A program made the translations under genes and the position numbers. The notes beneath the pieces were generated by a model. That model had not been told where the DNA came from. It saw only the letters and a program-made list of their open reading frames with translations, and made no database searches. Below, in pieces: positions 1 to 7,561 of a stretch of 47,977 bases of DNA (position 1 is its first letter; every line of letters begins with the position of its first letter). The DNA lies in contig SHVJ01000007.1 of assembly GCA_009694295.1 (NCBI GenBank), positions 1-47,977 of the forward strand. The letters are read 5' to 3'. This stretch comes from Acidimicrobiia bacterium (GTDB lineage: Bacteria > Actinomycetota > Acidimicrobiia > IMCC26256 > PALSA-555).

Positions 1-336
1 GCAGTACACGATGTTGGGGTTGACCTTCTTGGCATCCTCGTACGCGATGCCCAGACGCGCCGCGGTACCGACCGTCATGTTGTGGTGAACGATGTCGGCC
101 TTCTCGATGAGCTTCATCGCGATCTCTTTGCCGCGCTCGTGCTTGATGTCGAGTGCGATGTCGCGCTTGCCGCGCTGACAGCCGATGAACGGCTGGTTCA
201 CGAAGCGCATGCCGTCGCCCGTGAGTGGCTCCACCTTGATGACGTCGGCGCCGAGGTCGCCGATGATCATCGGACCGAACGGCCCCGCGAGGTACTGGCC
301 GAAGTCGATGAGGGTGACGCCCTCGAGTGGGTTCAT
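1..336 (-). CDS. CaiB/BaiF CoA-transferase, partial (3' end off the window)
   Basis: N-terminal 112 codons of a family III CoA-transferase, which moves CoA between carboxylic acids in the cytoplasm. The visible protein begins MNPLEGVTLIDFGQYLAGPF and continues with GDLGADVIKVEPLTGDGMR, the standard N-terminal Rossmann-like segment of the family. The ATG overlaps the stop of the next CoA-transferase by 4 nt (ATGA), so the two are translationally coupled and may form a hetero-oligomer. The catalytic Asp region, expected around residue 150-170, lies beyond the window edge, so activity cannot be judged. The substrate is unknown. Confidence 0.9.
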   Translation of the reverse strand, partial: MNPLEGVTLIDFGQYLAGPFGPMIIGDLGADVIKVEPLTGDGMRFVNQPFIGCQRGKRDIALDIKHERGKEIAMKLIEKADIVHHNMTVGTAARLGIAYEDAKKVNPNIVYC

Positions 337-1523
337 GCGCTCACCTTGGTGAACTTCGCGATGGCGTCGGCCGAGTAGCCGAGCTCACCAAAGATCTCGT
401 CGTTGTGCTGACCAGGCCGTGGCCGCGGACCCTTCACCGCGCCCGGCGTGGACGCGAGGTGGATGGGCAGGCCCACCTGGGTGGTGTGGCCGAAGTCGGG
501 GTCGTCGATGTCGACGATCATGCCGTTCGCCATGAGTTGCGGGTGAGGTGTGCCCGAACCGCCGAGCTGGTCGCCCATCGGCACGATCTGCTCGATGGCG
601 TGGTTGTTCGCCTGGAACGTCTCGACGAGCTCGTCGCGCTTGGCCGAGAGGTACGCCTGGTCGCGCTTCTCCGTGATCGCCTCCCGCTGCTCGGGCGGGA
701 GCGTGCCGAAGGTTGCGATGTCGACGTTGGCATCCACGCCGAGGAGCTCGTCCTGACTCTTCACCGGCGTGAGGCCGCTCATCATCGACGGGTGCACCCA
801 GCCGTCTGAGACCTTGAAGATCATCTGCTGGTGACTGCCGGCCGGATACGACTTGCTCATCGTGGTCCAGAAGTCGCCCGGCGCCTTCGTGGCGTGCGTC
901 CAGATCTGCGTGGTGTAAAGGAACGCGCCTTGCAGGAGTGAGGTGCGCACGTGCTGGCCGCGGCCCGTCGCTTCCCGCGCGATCAGCGCCGTGATGATGC
1001 CCGTCGGCACGAGGAACATCGCACCCATGCTCGGCATCGGCATGTGCAAGAAGATCGGGCCGAGTCGCCAGCCGGGTTGCTCCCACTGCTGGCCGCTCGC
1101 GGCCTGTACGAGCGCGTCGTAGCCCGGCTTCTGCGCGAGCCGATGCCCGTCGGGGTACGCAGGGCACGAGCCGTAGATCAGTCGCGGGTTGAGCTCGTGC
1201 ATCGCGTCGTAGCCGATGCCGAGGCGGTCCATGACGCCGGGCCGGAACGTCTCCATGATCACGTCGGCGTCGGCCGCGAGCTTGCGGAACGCGTCGAGCC
1301 CATCGGGGTTCTTCAGATCGATCGTGACCGAGCGGCGCGATCGGTTCCACACCGCGTACCCGTCGTAGCCGCGGAACGGGTCGCCACCGGGTGGCTCGAT
1401 CTTGATGACGTCGGCGCCCTGCTCGGCGAGCATGAGCACCCCGAGCGCGCCCGCGATGCCCCACGACAGGTCGAGCACACGAACTCCGTCAAGGGCACCA
1501 GGCATGAAGGGGGATTCTTGCAC
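333..1523 (-). CDS. CaiB/BaiF family CoA-transferase
   Basis: 396-residue family III CoA-transferase. The N-terminus (LDGVRVLDLSWGIAGALGVL, then GADVIKIEPPGGDPFRG) and the segment GYDALVQAASG are typical. The stretch that normally carries the catalytic Asp (an ADxxxG-like motif about 20 residues after the xxSG of GYDALVQAASG) reads LHMPMPSMGAMF here, with no Asp, so this subunit may be inactive on its own. Together with the overlapping downstream paralogue it resembles two-subunit enzymes such as BbsEF, in which one subunit lacks the Asp. The start is uncertain: GTG at 1523 as given, or ATG at 1505, which matches the usual N-terminus better. Neither has a strong ribosome site. Confidence 0.9.
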   Translation of the reverse strand: MQESPFMPGALDGVRVLDLSWGIAGALGVLMLAEQGADVIKIEPPGGDPFRGYDGYAVWNRSRRSVTIDLKNPDGLDAFRKLAADADVIMETFRPGVMDRLGIGYDAMHELNPRLIYGSCPAYPDGHRLAQKPGYDALVQAASGQQWEQPGWRLGPIFLHMPMPSMGAMFLVPTGIITALIAREATGRGQHVRTSLLQGAFLYTTQIWTHATKAPGDFWTTMSKSYPAGSHQQMIFKVSDGWVHPSMMSGLTPVKSQDELLGVDANVDIATFGTLPPEQREAITEKRDQAYLSAKRDELVETFQANNHAIEQIVPMGDQLGGSGTPHPQLMANGMIVDIDDPDFGHTTQVGLPIHLASTPGAVKGPRPRPGQHNDEIFGELGYSADAIAKFTKVSA

Positions 1524-1565
1524 CGACCTGACGCCCGTGTCAGAACGCGGGAGCTCGTGCCCTGA

Positions 1566-1970
1566 CTACGGCAGCAGGGTGAGCGCCGCGACGTGGTTCG
1601 GGCGAACCACGGTGAAATGGCGGCGGTCGAGGGTGGCGACGCGCTCGATGCCGAGCCGTTCGGCCGCGGCAATCACCGATGCGTCGATGGCGCCGAGGGG
1701 CATGTCTGCGTATGTGCCGACCAGTTCTGCGATGCGAAGCCAATCCACCGCGTCGACAGGGTGCGCGATCAAGTTCCCGCGGGCAAAGTCGCCGAGGAAT
1801 CGGATTTCGGCCAATGCTCCGAGCCGTCGCTCGATGAGCTGGATGACCTCGGTGATCACAAGTTCGGGAACGAGGAGTGGTCCGGGATCCGTTTCGAGCA
1901 GTTCATTGCACTCGACGTGAGAGCGGTCGCCCGCGTCGAGGTAGGCGTAGAGCGGGCCGGCGTCGATCAG
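1566..1970 (-). CDS. vapC: VapC-family PIN-domain toxin (probable CTG start)
   Basis: PIN-domain ribonuclease toxin of about 134 residues. With a CTG start at 1970 the protein begins (L)IDAGPLYAYLDAGD. The four acidic PIN residues are present: Asp3, Glu41 (ITEVIQ), Asp96 (AIDASVI) and Asp115 (ATLDRRHF). No ATG, GTG or TTG exists at the proper N-terminus. The only canonical start, GTG at 1859, would delete the first catalytic Asp and Glu. The CTG overlaps the antitoxin stop as CTGA, the coupling expected of vapBC. Non-AUG initiation or a base error are the alternatives. The toxin would cleave RNA (tRNA or rRNA in characterised VapCs). Its target here is unknown. Confidence 0.8.
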   Translation of the reverse strand: MIDAGPLYAYLDAGDRSHVECNELLETDPGPLLVPELVITEVIQLIERRLGALAEIRFLGDFARGNLIAHPVDAVDWLRIAELVGTYADMPLGAIDASVIAAAERLGIERVATLDRRHFTVVRPNHVAALTLLP

Positions 1971-2218
1971 GAGCGCGATCGGAGTTTCTCTTCGACGATC
2001 TCGGCGAGGATCTGGTCGACGCGCTTGGAGGTATCCGTGTAGCCGCTGTTGCCCGCGGCTGTTCCGAGGAGGTGTCGACGCCTCCCGCCCTTCGGGGCGC
2101 CGAGATGAGTCTCGATCGCCTCGCGGGTCAGTTCAGAGATCGTGAGCTTGCGCCGGGCCGCCTCGAGGCGCAAGCGAGCGTCGAGGTCGTCGGGCAGCTT
2201 CACCGTGGTGCGCTTCAT
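1967..2218 (-). CDS. vapB: VapB-family ribbon-helix-helix antitoxin
   Basis: 83-residue antitoxin. The N-terminus MKRTTVKLPDDLDARLRLEA followed by RRKLTISELTREAIETHL is a ribbon-helix-helix DNA-binding domain (residues 1-40). The polar C-terminal tail is the likely toxin-wrapping segment. It lies directly upstream of the PIN toxin and overlaps it by 4 nt. A 14-bp inverted repeat touches the start codon and is the obvious autoregulatory operator. There is almost no leader, which suggests a very short 5' UTR or leaderless transcription. Confidence 0.85.
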   Translation of the reverse strand: MKRTTVKLPDDLDARLRLEAARRKLTISELTREAIETHLGAPKGGRRRHLLGTAAGNSGYTDTSKRVDQILAEIVEEKLRSRS

Positions 2219-2219
2219 A

Positions 2220-2233
2220 GTATGCCAGCATAC
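2220..2233 (-). promoter_or_regulatory. Inverted-repeat operator of vapBC
   Basis: GTATGC-CA-GCATAC, a perfect 6-bp inverted repeat with a 2-bp spacer, ends 1 nt before the vapB ATG. The position and size fit a ribbon-helix-helix dimer pair repressing its own promoter. The role is inferred. The symmetry is seen directly. Confidence 0.65.
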
Positions 2234-2249
2234 CCTCAGAGACGACCGG

Positions 2250-2987
2250 TCAGACCTCGTCCAACGGGATGCGATCGGACTCTTCGGGTTGGCGGCCGAG
2301 GCGCATGGGTGAGGTTGGTGCTTCGACCATGAGGACTCGGCGCTTGGCTGCGTCCATCGTGCGTTGACGGGCGCGCCAGGCGGCGAGGCGGTCGTCGTGC
2401 TCGGCGGCTTCGAACTCGGCCCAGGTGTGCCAGTCGGGGATCGACCAGATGACGACGGCCTCGGTGTCGTCCACCATCGCGACCGAGAAGGCGCCGACGA
2501 GCTCGAGGCCGAACGCTTCGACGACGGGCTGACCGACCTCGTGCAGCGCGTCGAGGTAGTCGCCCGACGTGCCGGCGGGCATGGTCACGAGCTCGTGGGC
2601 GAACACCGCGCCGTGCACCTCCTCGGCGAGGAGCTCGTCGATCGATCGGGTCCATTCGCAGGGCACGAGGATGCGGTCGAACCCGCCGCGCCGGAACTCC
2701 GCGGCTTGCGCCCACCACGCCGCGAGCGACGGGTCCTGAAGCGTGGCGTGGGAGAACTCGTGCTCGAAGTTGGTGGCGAGTCCGTGCCAGCCGTCGAGCT
2801 CCCACATGTTGACGGTCTGCGGCCACGCGCCGGTCGAGCCGACGACGCCCCACACGCCGTAGCACTGCATGTTGCGCTCGCGGATCGCGACCGGTACCCA
2901 GTTCGCCGTCATGTGGTGCATGTACTTGGCCCGGTTCTGGCCGCGGATGTCGATGAACTCGTGGATGTAGAGCTTGTCGTTCGCCAT
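2250..2987 (-). CDS. NIPSNAP/dimeric alpha-beta barrel-like protein
   Basis: 245-residue cytoplasmic protein starting MANDKLYIHEFIDIRG. Two similar halves (IHEFIDIRGQNRAKYMHHM..WELDGW and VTMPAGTSGDYLDALHEVG..IWSIPDWHTWAEFEAAE) suggest a duplicated ferredoxin-like alpha-beta barrel of the NIPSNAP/EthD type. Its start lies 8 nt after the stop of the upstream LLM oxidoreductase, so the two are one operon. A role in degradation or handling of a hydrophobic substrate is only suggested by context. The family call rests on fold-like patterns, not on catalytic residues. Confidence 0.6.
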   Translation of the reverse strand: MANDKLYIHEFIDIRGQNRAKYMHHMTANWVPVAIRERNMQCYGVWGVVGSTGAWPQTVNMWELDGWHGLATNFEHEFSHATLQDPSLAAWWAQAAEFRRGGFDRILVPCEWTRSIDELLAEEVHGAVFAHELVTMPAGTSGDYLDALHEVGQPVVEAFGLELVGAFSVAMVDDTEAVVIWSIPDWHTWAEFEAAEHDDRLAAWRARQRTMDAAKRRVLMVEAPTSPMRLGRQPEESDRIPLDEV

Positions 2988-2995
2988 GTTGGCGG

Positions 2996-3883
2996 TCAGT
3001 CTGCCGCTTGGCTGCGATCCGCGGCGATCCGCCCACCCACGATCCGTTCGAACGCCGACACATCGCCGGCATAGGGCTCGGATGCGCGAGGCCAGTGCAC
3101 GACGAGATCGGTCACGCCGATCTCGCGGTAGCGGTCCATGACCGCCCCGAACTCCCGTTCGGATGCAAGCCCGGCGTCGAGCTGTGGGCCGGTGAGCACG
3201 AGGCGCCCGAGCGTTGCGGGATCCCGTCCCGCGGCCGCGCACGCGTTGTCGAGCTGCCGCATCTGCTCCACGACCATGTCGGCACCGGCGTCGGGCCCGA
3301 CCGGGGGTGGCGTCACGCGATCACCGGTTGTCACCCAGGTCTTGGCGTGTTCAGCGGCGAGCCGCATGCCGCGCGCGCCGGTCGCGGCGATCGCGAATGG
3401 CACTCGGGGCTGTTGTACGCACCCGGGATATGTGCGCGCGCCGTCCGCTGAGTAGTAGCGCCCTCGGCTCGAAGTCTCAGGCTCTCGGAGCAGGCGATCC
3501 AGCAACTCGACGAACTCCGTGAAACGGTCTGTCCGCTCGCGCGGCGGCCACGCCGGTTCGCCGAGCACGGTCGCATCCCATCCGACGCCGCCCGACCCGA
3601 TGCCGACGAAGAGGCGACCGCCCGACACGTCGTCGAGGGTCACGAGCTCCTTGGCGAACGTCACGGGATGGCGGAAGTTCGGTGAGGCGACCAATGGTCC
3701 GATCTGGATGTGGTCGGTCACGGTCGCCGCGGCTGTAAGCGTCGGTATCGCCCCGAACCATGCTGAGTCGCGCAACGATCGCCACGCGAGATGGTCGTAG
3801 GTCCACGCATGGTCGAAGCCCAGCTCCTCGGCGCGACGCCAGAGCAGCTGGGCCTGCGACCAAGGAAGGTCGGGGAGAATCAC
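2996..3883 (-). CDS. LLM-class (F420-dependent type) oxidoreductase
   Basis: 295-residue luciferase-like TIM-barrel oxidoreductase. Typical motifs are RRAEELGFDHAWTYDHLAW near the start, IQIGPLVASPNFRHPVTFAKE, and DDVSGGRLFVGIGSGG. The cofactor is probably F420 in this lineage (inference). The only canonical start is GTG at 3883, which truncates the first beta strand. Upstream in frame lie codons for R-L-G-V-V preceded by ACG at 3896-3898, exactly where family members have ATG, and an in-frame stop follows soon after at 3908-3910. The true start may therefore be ACG at 3898, or the ATG has a base error. It is followed closely by the NIPSNAP-like gene. Confidence 0.85.
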   Translation of the reverse strand: MILPDLPWSQAQLLWRRAEELGFDHAWTYDHLAWRSLRDSAWFGAIPTLTAAATVTDHIQIGPLVASPNFRHPVTFAKELVTLDDVSGGRLFVGIGSGGVGWDATVLGEPAWPPRERTDRFTEFVELLDRLLREPETSSRGRYYSADGARTYPGCVQQPRVPFAIAATGARGMRLAAEHAKTWVTTGDRVTPPPVGPDAGADMVVEQMRQLDNACAAAGRDPATLGRLVLTGPQLDAGLASEREFGAVMDRYREIGVTDLVVHWPRASEPYAGDVSAFERIVGGRIAADRSQAAD

Positions 3884-3985
3884 GACACCGAGACGCGTGC
3901 TCGCACGTTACCGGACCGCCCGATGGTGTCGAGGAGACGCGGCGATACGATCAGCGTCGCCGTTCGAGCACGGGAGCGTCGCAGC

Positions 3986-5269
3986 ATGCAGACCGAAGAC
4001 ATGATCATGATCAGCGTGGACGACCACCTCGTCGAGCCACCCGACATGTTCGACGGACGGCTTGCGGCCAAGTACGTCGACAATGCTCCGAAGGTCGAGC
4101 GCACGCCGAATGGCGACGACGTGTGGGTGTTCAACGGCGAGACCATCCCCAACATCGGTCTGAACGCCGTCGCCGGCCGACCGAAGGAGGAGTACGGGGT
4201 GAACCCGACCGCCTTCGACGAGATGCGCTCCGGTTGCTTCGACCACGTCGAGCGCGTCAAGGACATGAACGCCGGCGGCCTGCTCGCGTGCATGTGCTTC
4301 CCATCGTTCCCGGCGTTCTCAGGTCGCTTGTTCGCCGCCTGCACCGACAAGGACCTCGCGCTCGCGGTCACGCATGCGTACAACGACTGGCACATCGACG
4401 AGTGGTGTGGCTCGCATCCTGGGCGCTTCATCCCGATGGCGCTGCCCATCCTCTGGGATCCCGAGCTCGCAGCCGTTGAGGTGCGCCGCGTCGCGAAGAA
4501 GGGCTGTCACTCGATCACGTTCACTGAGAACCCGGCCGCACTCGGCCTCCCGAGCTTCCACACCGAGCACTGGGATCCACTGTGGAAGGCGCTGGTCGAC
4601 GAAGGATCGATCCTCAACATCCACCTCGGGTCGTCGGGGAAGCTCGCCGTGACCGCGCCCGACGCGCCGATGGACGTGATGATCACGCTCCAGCCGATGA
4701 ACATCTGCATGGCCGCGGCCGACCTCGTGTGGTCGCGCGTGTTCAAGGAGTTCCCGACGCTCACCGTCGCGCTGTCCGAAGGCGGCACCGGCTGGATCCC
4801 GTACTTCCTCGACCGGCTCGACCGCACCTACGACATGCACCACTTGTGGACCGGGCAAGAGTTCGGCAACAAGGTGCCGTCCGACATCTTCCGCGAGCAC
4901 TTCCTCACCTGTTTCATCGCGGATCCGGTCGGGCTTGCGATGCGCGATGAGATCGGCATCGACAACATCTGTTGGGAGCAGGACTACCCGCACTCCGACT
5001 CGTCGTGGCCCAAAGCGCCCGAGGAGCTCAACACGATGGCGGCGAAGTACGCGGTCTCTGATTCCGACCTGAACAAGATCACCTACGAGAACGCGATGCG
5101 CTGGTACCGGTTCGATCCGTTCGCACATCGGGCCAAGGACCAGTGCACGGTGAAGGCGCTGCGCGCCGAGGCTGCGGGACACGACGTTTCGGAGCAGTCG
5201 ATGAACAAGCGCAACCAGGCGCCGCTCAAGATCTCCCTCGGCGAGCTCGCCGCCAAAGCCACCGCGTAA
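3986..5269 (+). CDS. Amidohydrolase 2 family metal-dependent hydrolase
   Basis: 427-residue TIM-barrel hydrolase of the ACMSD-like amidohydrolase 2 family. N-terminal ISVDDHLVEPPDMF carries the first metal-ligand region (Asp12/His14). NIHLGSSG supplies a central His, and WEQDYPHSDSSWP carries the C-terminal acidic ligand. Relatives act on dihydroxybenzoate-type or related carboxylates, by decarboxylation or hydration. The substrate here is unknown. The start was chosen at ATG 3986 because GGGAG lies 9 nt upstream. A TACGAT -10-like box is at 3946-3951. It is divergent from the LLM gene and ends at a large bidirectional terminator. Confidence 0.88.
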   Translation: MQTEDMIMISVDDHLVEPPDMFDGRLAAKYVDNAPKVERTPNGDDVWVFNGETIPNIGLNAVAGRPKEEYGVNPTAFDEMRSGCFDHVERVKDMNAGGLLACMCFPSFPAFSGRLFAACTDKDLALAVTHAYNDWHIDEWCGSHPGRFIPMALPILWDPELAAVEVRRVAKKGCHSITFTENPAALGLPSFHTEHWDPLWKALVDEGSILNIHLGSSGKLAVTAPDAPMDVMITLQPMNICMAAADLVWSRVFKEFPTLTVALSEGGTGWIPYFLDRLDRTYDMHHLWTGQEFGNKVPSDIFREHFLTCFIADPVGLAMRDEIGIDNICWEQDYPHSDSSWPKAPEELNTMAAKYAVSDSDLNKITYENAMRWYRFDPFAHRAKDQCTVKALRAEAAGHDVSEQSMNKRNQAPLKISLGELAAKATA

Positions 5270-5273
5270 CCCG

Positions 5274-5354
5274 CAACCCCAAGACCCCGGTTCTGGAGAG
5301 CGTGGTGGGCGCGTCGCGCCCACGAGACTCTCCAGAACGGGGGGTTTTGGGTTG
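5274..5354. terminator. Long bidirectional terminator hairpin
   Basis: Two 39-nt arms with a 3-nt loop (GTC at 5313-5315) pair at 32 of 39 positions. The core GTTCTGGAGAG/CTCTCCAGAAC is perfect, and a CCCCAAGACCCC-like end faces GGGGTTTTGGG. It fills the gap between two convergent stop codons almost exactly (5269 and 5355), as expected for a shared terminator. Confidence 0.8.
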
Positions 5355-6686
5355 TCAGGACTCCTGGTTGGAGGGCCACTCGGGGCGGTAGTAGCCGTCG
5401 AAGCGGAGCTCGCCGCCGCGGAGCTCGCGGATCGTGAGGAAGTCGCCCTTGTACCCCTTGTGGTCGCCGGGGCCGAACTGCACGTAGCACGACGGGCCGC
5501 CGTTCGTTGCCGGCATCCAGCGGATCTTGTCGAGCCCGTCGCGCACGTGACGCGGTGTGGGGATCGCGGCGTTCGCGATGCCGTGGATCGCAGCGCGGGC
5601 GGTGTCGTACGCGAGGGCGACTACCACGTTGCGGGTCTCGCGCCCGAAGCGCGCCTTGAACCGCTTCACCATCGCGTTGTAGTTGGGGTTCATGCCGTCT
5701 TCGCCGAGCTGGTCGACGCCGTGCCACCCCTCAAGGCCCTCGGCCCACGCGTTCGAGTTCGAATAGAACATGAACGCGGTGCCCATCACGCGCGGCGGAT
5801 CCCAATCGAGCGCCTTGAACGCCTCGGCGAAGTGGAACGTGGCGTAGCCGTACCCGCCGTAATAGATGCCTTCGGTACCCATGTCGCGCATGTCAGCGAG
5901 GTTCTGTTGCATGTTGCGCGGGTTGGGTTCGAGCTTCACCTCACGGGTGATGGTGAGCCCCAGGCGCAGCGCCTCGTCGCGGAAGTAGTCGGCGTAGTCG
6001 CGCCCCGATGAGCCGACCTCCCAGAACATGCCCACCTTCTTGAGGCCGCGCTGGTAGAGCCAGTTCGCGCACATCACGCCTTCGGTGGGGATGTCGCCGT
6101 TCGCGACCGTGTAACAGAAGTCGCTCGCGAACTTGTGCGCGCCCGTCCACCCGATCACCGGAACACCAATCTCCTCGGCATACGGCTGCAACGTCAGGCA
6201 GTTGTCGGAGATCATCGGTCCGAGGATCACCACGCAGCCCTGCTCGACGAGCCACTTGTAGCCGTCGATGAGCTTGCGGTAGTTCTCCCGCGGCAGTCCA
6301 CGCGCGTCTGCAGTGATGATCGCGACCGGGCTGCGACCCCACACGCCTTCGTTGAGCGCATCTTCGATCGCGAGGATTGTCGGGTCGATCCAGTCGGCGA
6401 GGAGCTGGCCGAGGTCCATGTCGACGAGCACGCCGATCTTCACCGGCTCGAACGGATCACCCTGAGTCTTGAGCCCGCGCGTCGGCGGGTAGATCACGAT
6501 CTCGGCGACGGCCTTCTCAGTGGGTGTGCCCCCGCCTTCGTACCAGGTCTTGCCCTCGCCGCCCTCGCCCTCGAGGTACGAGCTGGTGCCGAACTTCACG
6601 TTGCACACCGCGCGGTCGGCCTGCGCGATCCCGAGATCGACGGGCGCGTCGAACATCCGCTCCGCGTACTTGTGTCGTTCGGTCAT
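5355..6686 (-). CDS. Periplasmic-binding-protein fold (Peripla_BP_6) protein without signal peptide
   Basis: 443-residue protein of the branched-chain amino-acid/urea binding (LivJ-like) superfamily. The fold starts at PVKIGVLVDMDLGQLLADWI and continues with VVILGPMISDN, GVPVIGWTGAHK and VGMFWEVGSSGRDYADYF. Normally such proteins are exported to feed an ABC permease. Here the start MTERHKYAERMFDAPVDLGI has no hydrophobic signal or lipobox, and no permease or ATPase gene is adjacent. It ends the SDR-LLM-hydrolase gene string. It may be a cytoplasmic sensor or an enzyme-like domain, or its real N-terminus may lie elsewhere. An in-frame extension exists upstream but is not signal-like either. 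Confidence 0.8.
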   Translation of the reverse strand: MTERHKYAERMFDAPVDLGIAQADRAVCNVKFGTSSYLEGEGGEGKTWYEGGGTPTEKAVAEIVIYPPTRGLKTQGDPFEPVKIGVLVDMDLGQLLADWIDPTILAIEDALNEGVWGRSPVAIITADARGLPRENYRKLIDGYKWLVEQGCVVILGPMISDNCLTLQPYAEEIGVPVIGWTGAHKFASDFCYTVANGDIPTEGVMCANWLYQRGLKKVGMFWEVGSSGRDYADYFRDEALRLGLTITREVKLEPNPRNMQQNLADMRDMGTEGIYYGGYGYATFHFAEAFKALDWDPPRVMGTAFMFYSNSNAWAEGLEGWHGVDQLGEDGMNPNYNAMVKRFKARFGRETRNVVVALAYDTARAAIHGIANAAIPTPRHVRDGLDKIRWMPATNGGPSCYVQFGPGDHKGYKGDFLTIRELRGGELRFDGYYRPEWPSNQES

Positions 6687-6753
6687 GCGCGCAGGGTATC
6701 CGGGCGCGGCGCAGCGAGAGGAGCGAGCGGAGCTCGCCAGGGAGCGAACGGCC

Positions 6754-6776
6754 GCGAGCCGGGTATCCCGGCTCGC
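6754..6776. repeat. Intergenic palindrome, 10-bp arms, TAT loop
   Basis: Perfect 10-bp arms (left GCGAGCCGGG) around TAT. It sits in a 116-nt gap between two minus-strand genes, next to GAGCGAGCGGAGCTCGC-type sequence. It shares the CCGGGTATCCCGG core with the palindrome at 41147-41177. It could be an intergenic RNA hairpin or terminator. Confidence 0.7.
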
Positions 6777-6802
6777 AGAGAGCGACCGCGACTGGGTGTA
6801 GA

Positions 6803-7555
6803 TCAGGCGTCGGCGACCTCGTCGGCGATGGCATGGAGGATGCCAGCGAACTCCTCGGGGTGTGTGACGGCCGGGATGTGGCCCGAGTCGATCTCGATCA
6901 CACGCGGCGGCTTCGGGAGCCGAGCGATGTTGGCGTCCTGGAGCGCCGGCGGTGTGGGCCGGTCGCGCAGGTGTCTCACGTAGGTGACGGGCACGTCGCC
7001 GATCGCCGACCAATACACCGGCTGGTAGTAGAAGTTCATCGAGTCGGGTACGCAGCGCTCGGGGTCGTTGATGTACGCGACGAGATCGTCGTCGAGATCG
7101 TCACCGCCATAGGCCTGACGCACCTTCTCTGGCGCTTCCGGACCGGGCGTTTGCAGCACCCAGCCGTCGCGGCGCGCAGCGTCCATCGCCTCGATCACGC
7201 GGTCGCGGTGCGATGTCTTCATCACGTCGAGCGCAGTTCCACCTTCGGACGGAACGGTCACGGCCGAGAGCACGATGTGGCGCACGGCCGGTGCCAGCGC
7301 TGCGACCACGCCGGGTGCGAACAATCCGCCCGACGAGTGTGCGACGAGCACGATCTCGTCGAGTCCGGCGGCGCGCACGTCGTCGACCACCGACGCGACG
7401 CACTCGTCGACCGTGAGCGTCATCGGATCGGCGGGCTTTCCCGCGCGTCCGGGCAGATCGACGGCCAGCGCCGGGTGATGGAGATGCGGCAGCAGCCGAT
7501 CCCAGTACGCCCCCGACATGCCGCCACCGTGGAGGAGGACGAACGTGACGCTCAC
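6803..7555 (-). CDS. Alpha/beta hydrolase
   Basis: 250-residue alpha/beta-fold hydrolase. The oxyanion region is FVLLHGGGMSG (residues 5-15), the nucleophile elbow VAHSSGG places Ser74, and the C-terminal DSGHIPAVTHPEEF provides catalytic His (about 226). Esterase or salicylate-esterase (MES-like) relatives hydrolyse small esters. The substrate is unknown. Its ATG follows the stop of the LLM gene by 6 nt, making it part of the SDR-LLM-hydrolase operon. Confidence 0.85.
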   Translation of the reverse strand: MSVTFVLLHGGGMSGAYWDRLLPHLHHPALAVDLPGRAGKPADPMTLTVDECVASVVDDVRAAGLDEIVLVAHSSGGLFAPGVVAALAPAVRHIVLSAVTVPSEGGTALDVMKTSHRDRVIEAMDAARRDGWVLQTPGPEAPEKVRQAYGGDDLDDDLVAYINDPERCVPDSMNFYYQPVYWSAIGDVPVTYVRHLRDRPTPPALQDANIARLPKPPRVIEIDSGHIPAVTHPEEFAGILHAIADEVADA

Positions 7556-7561
7556 GATGGA

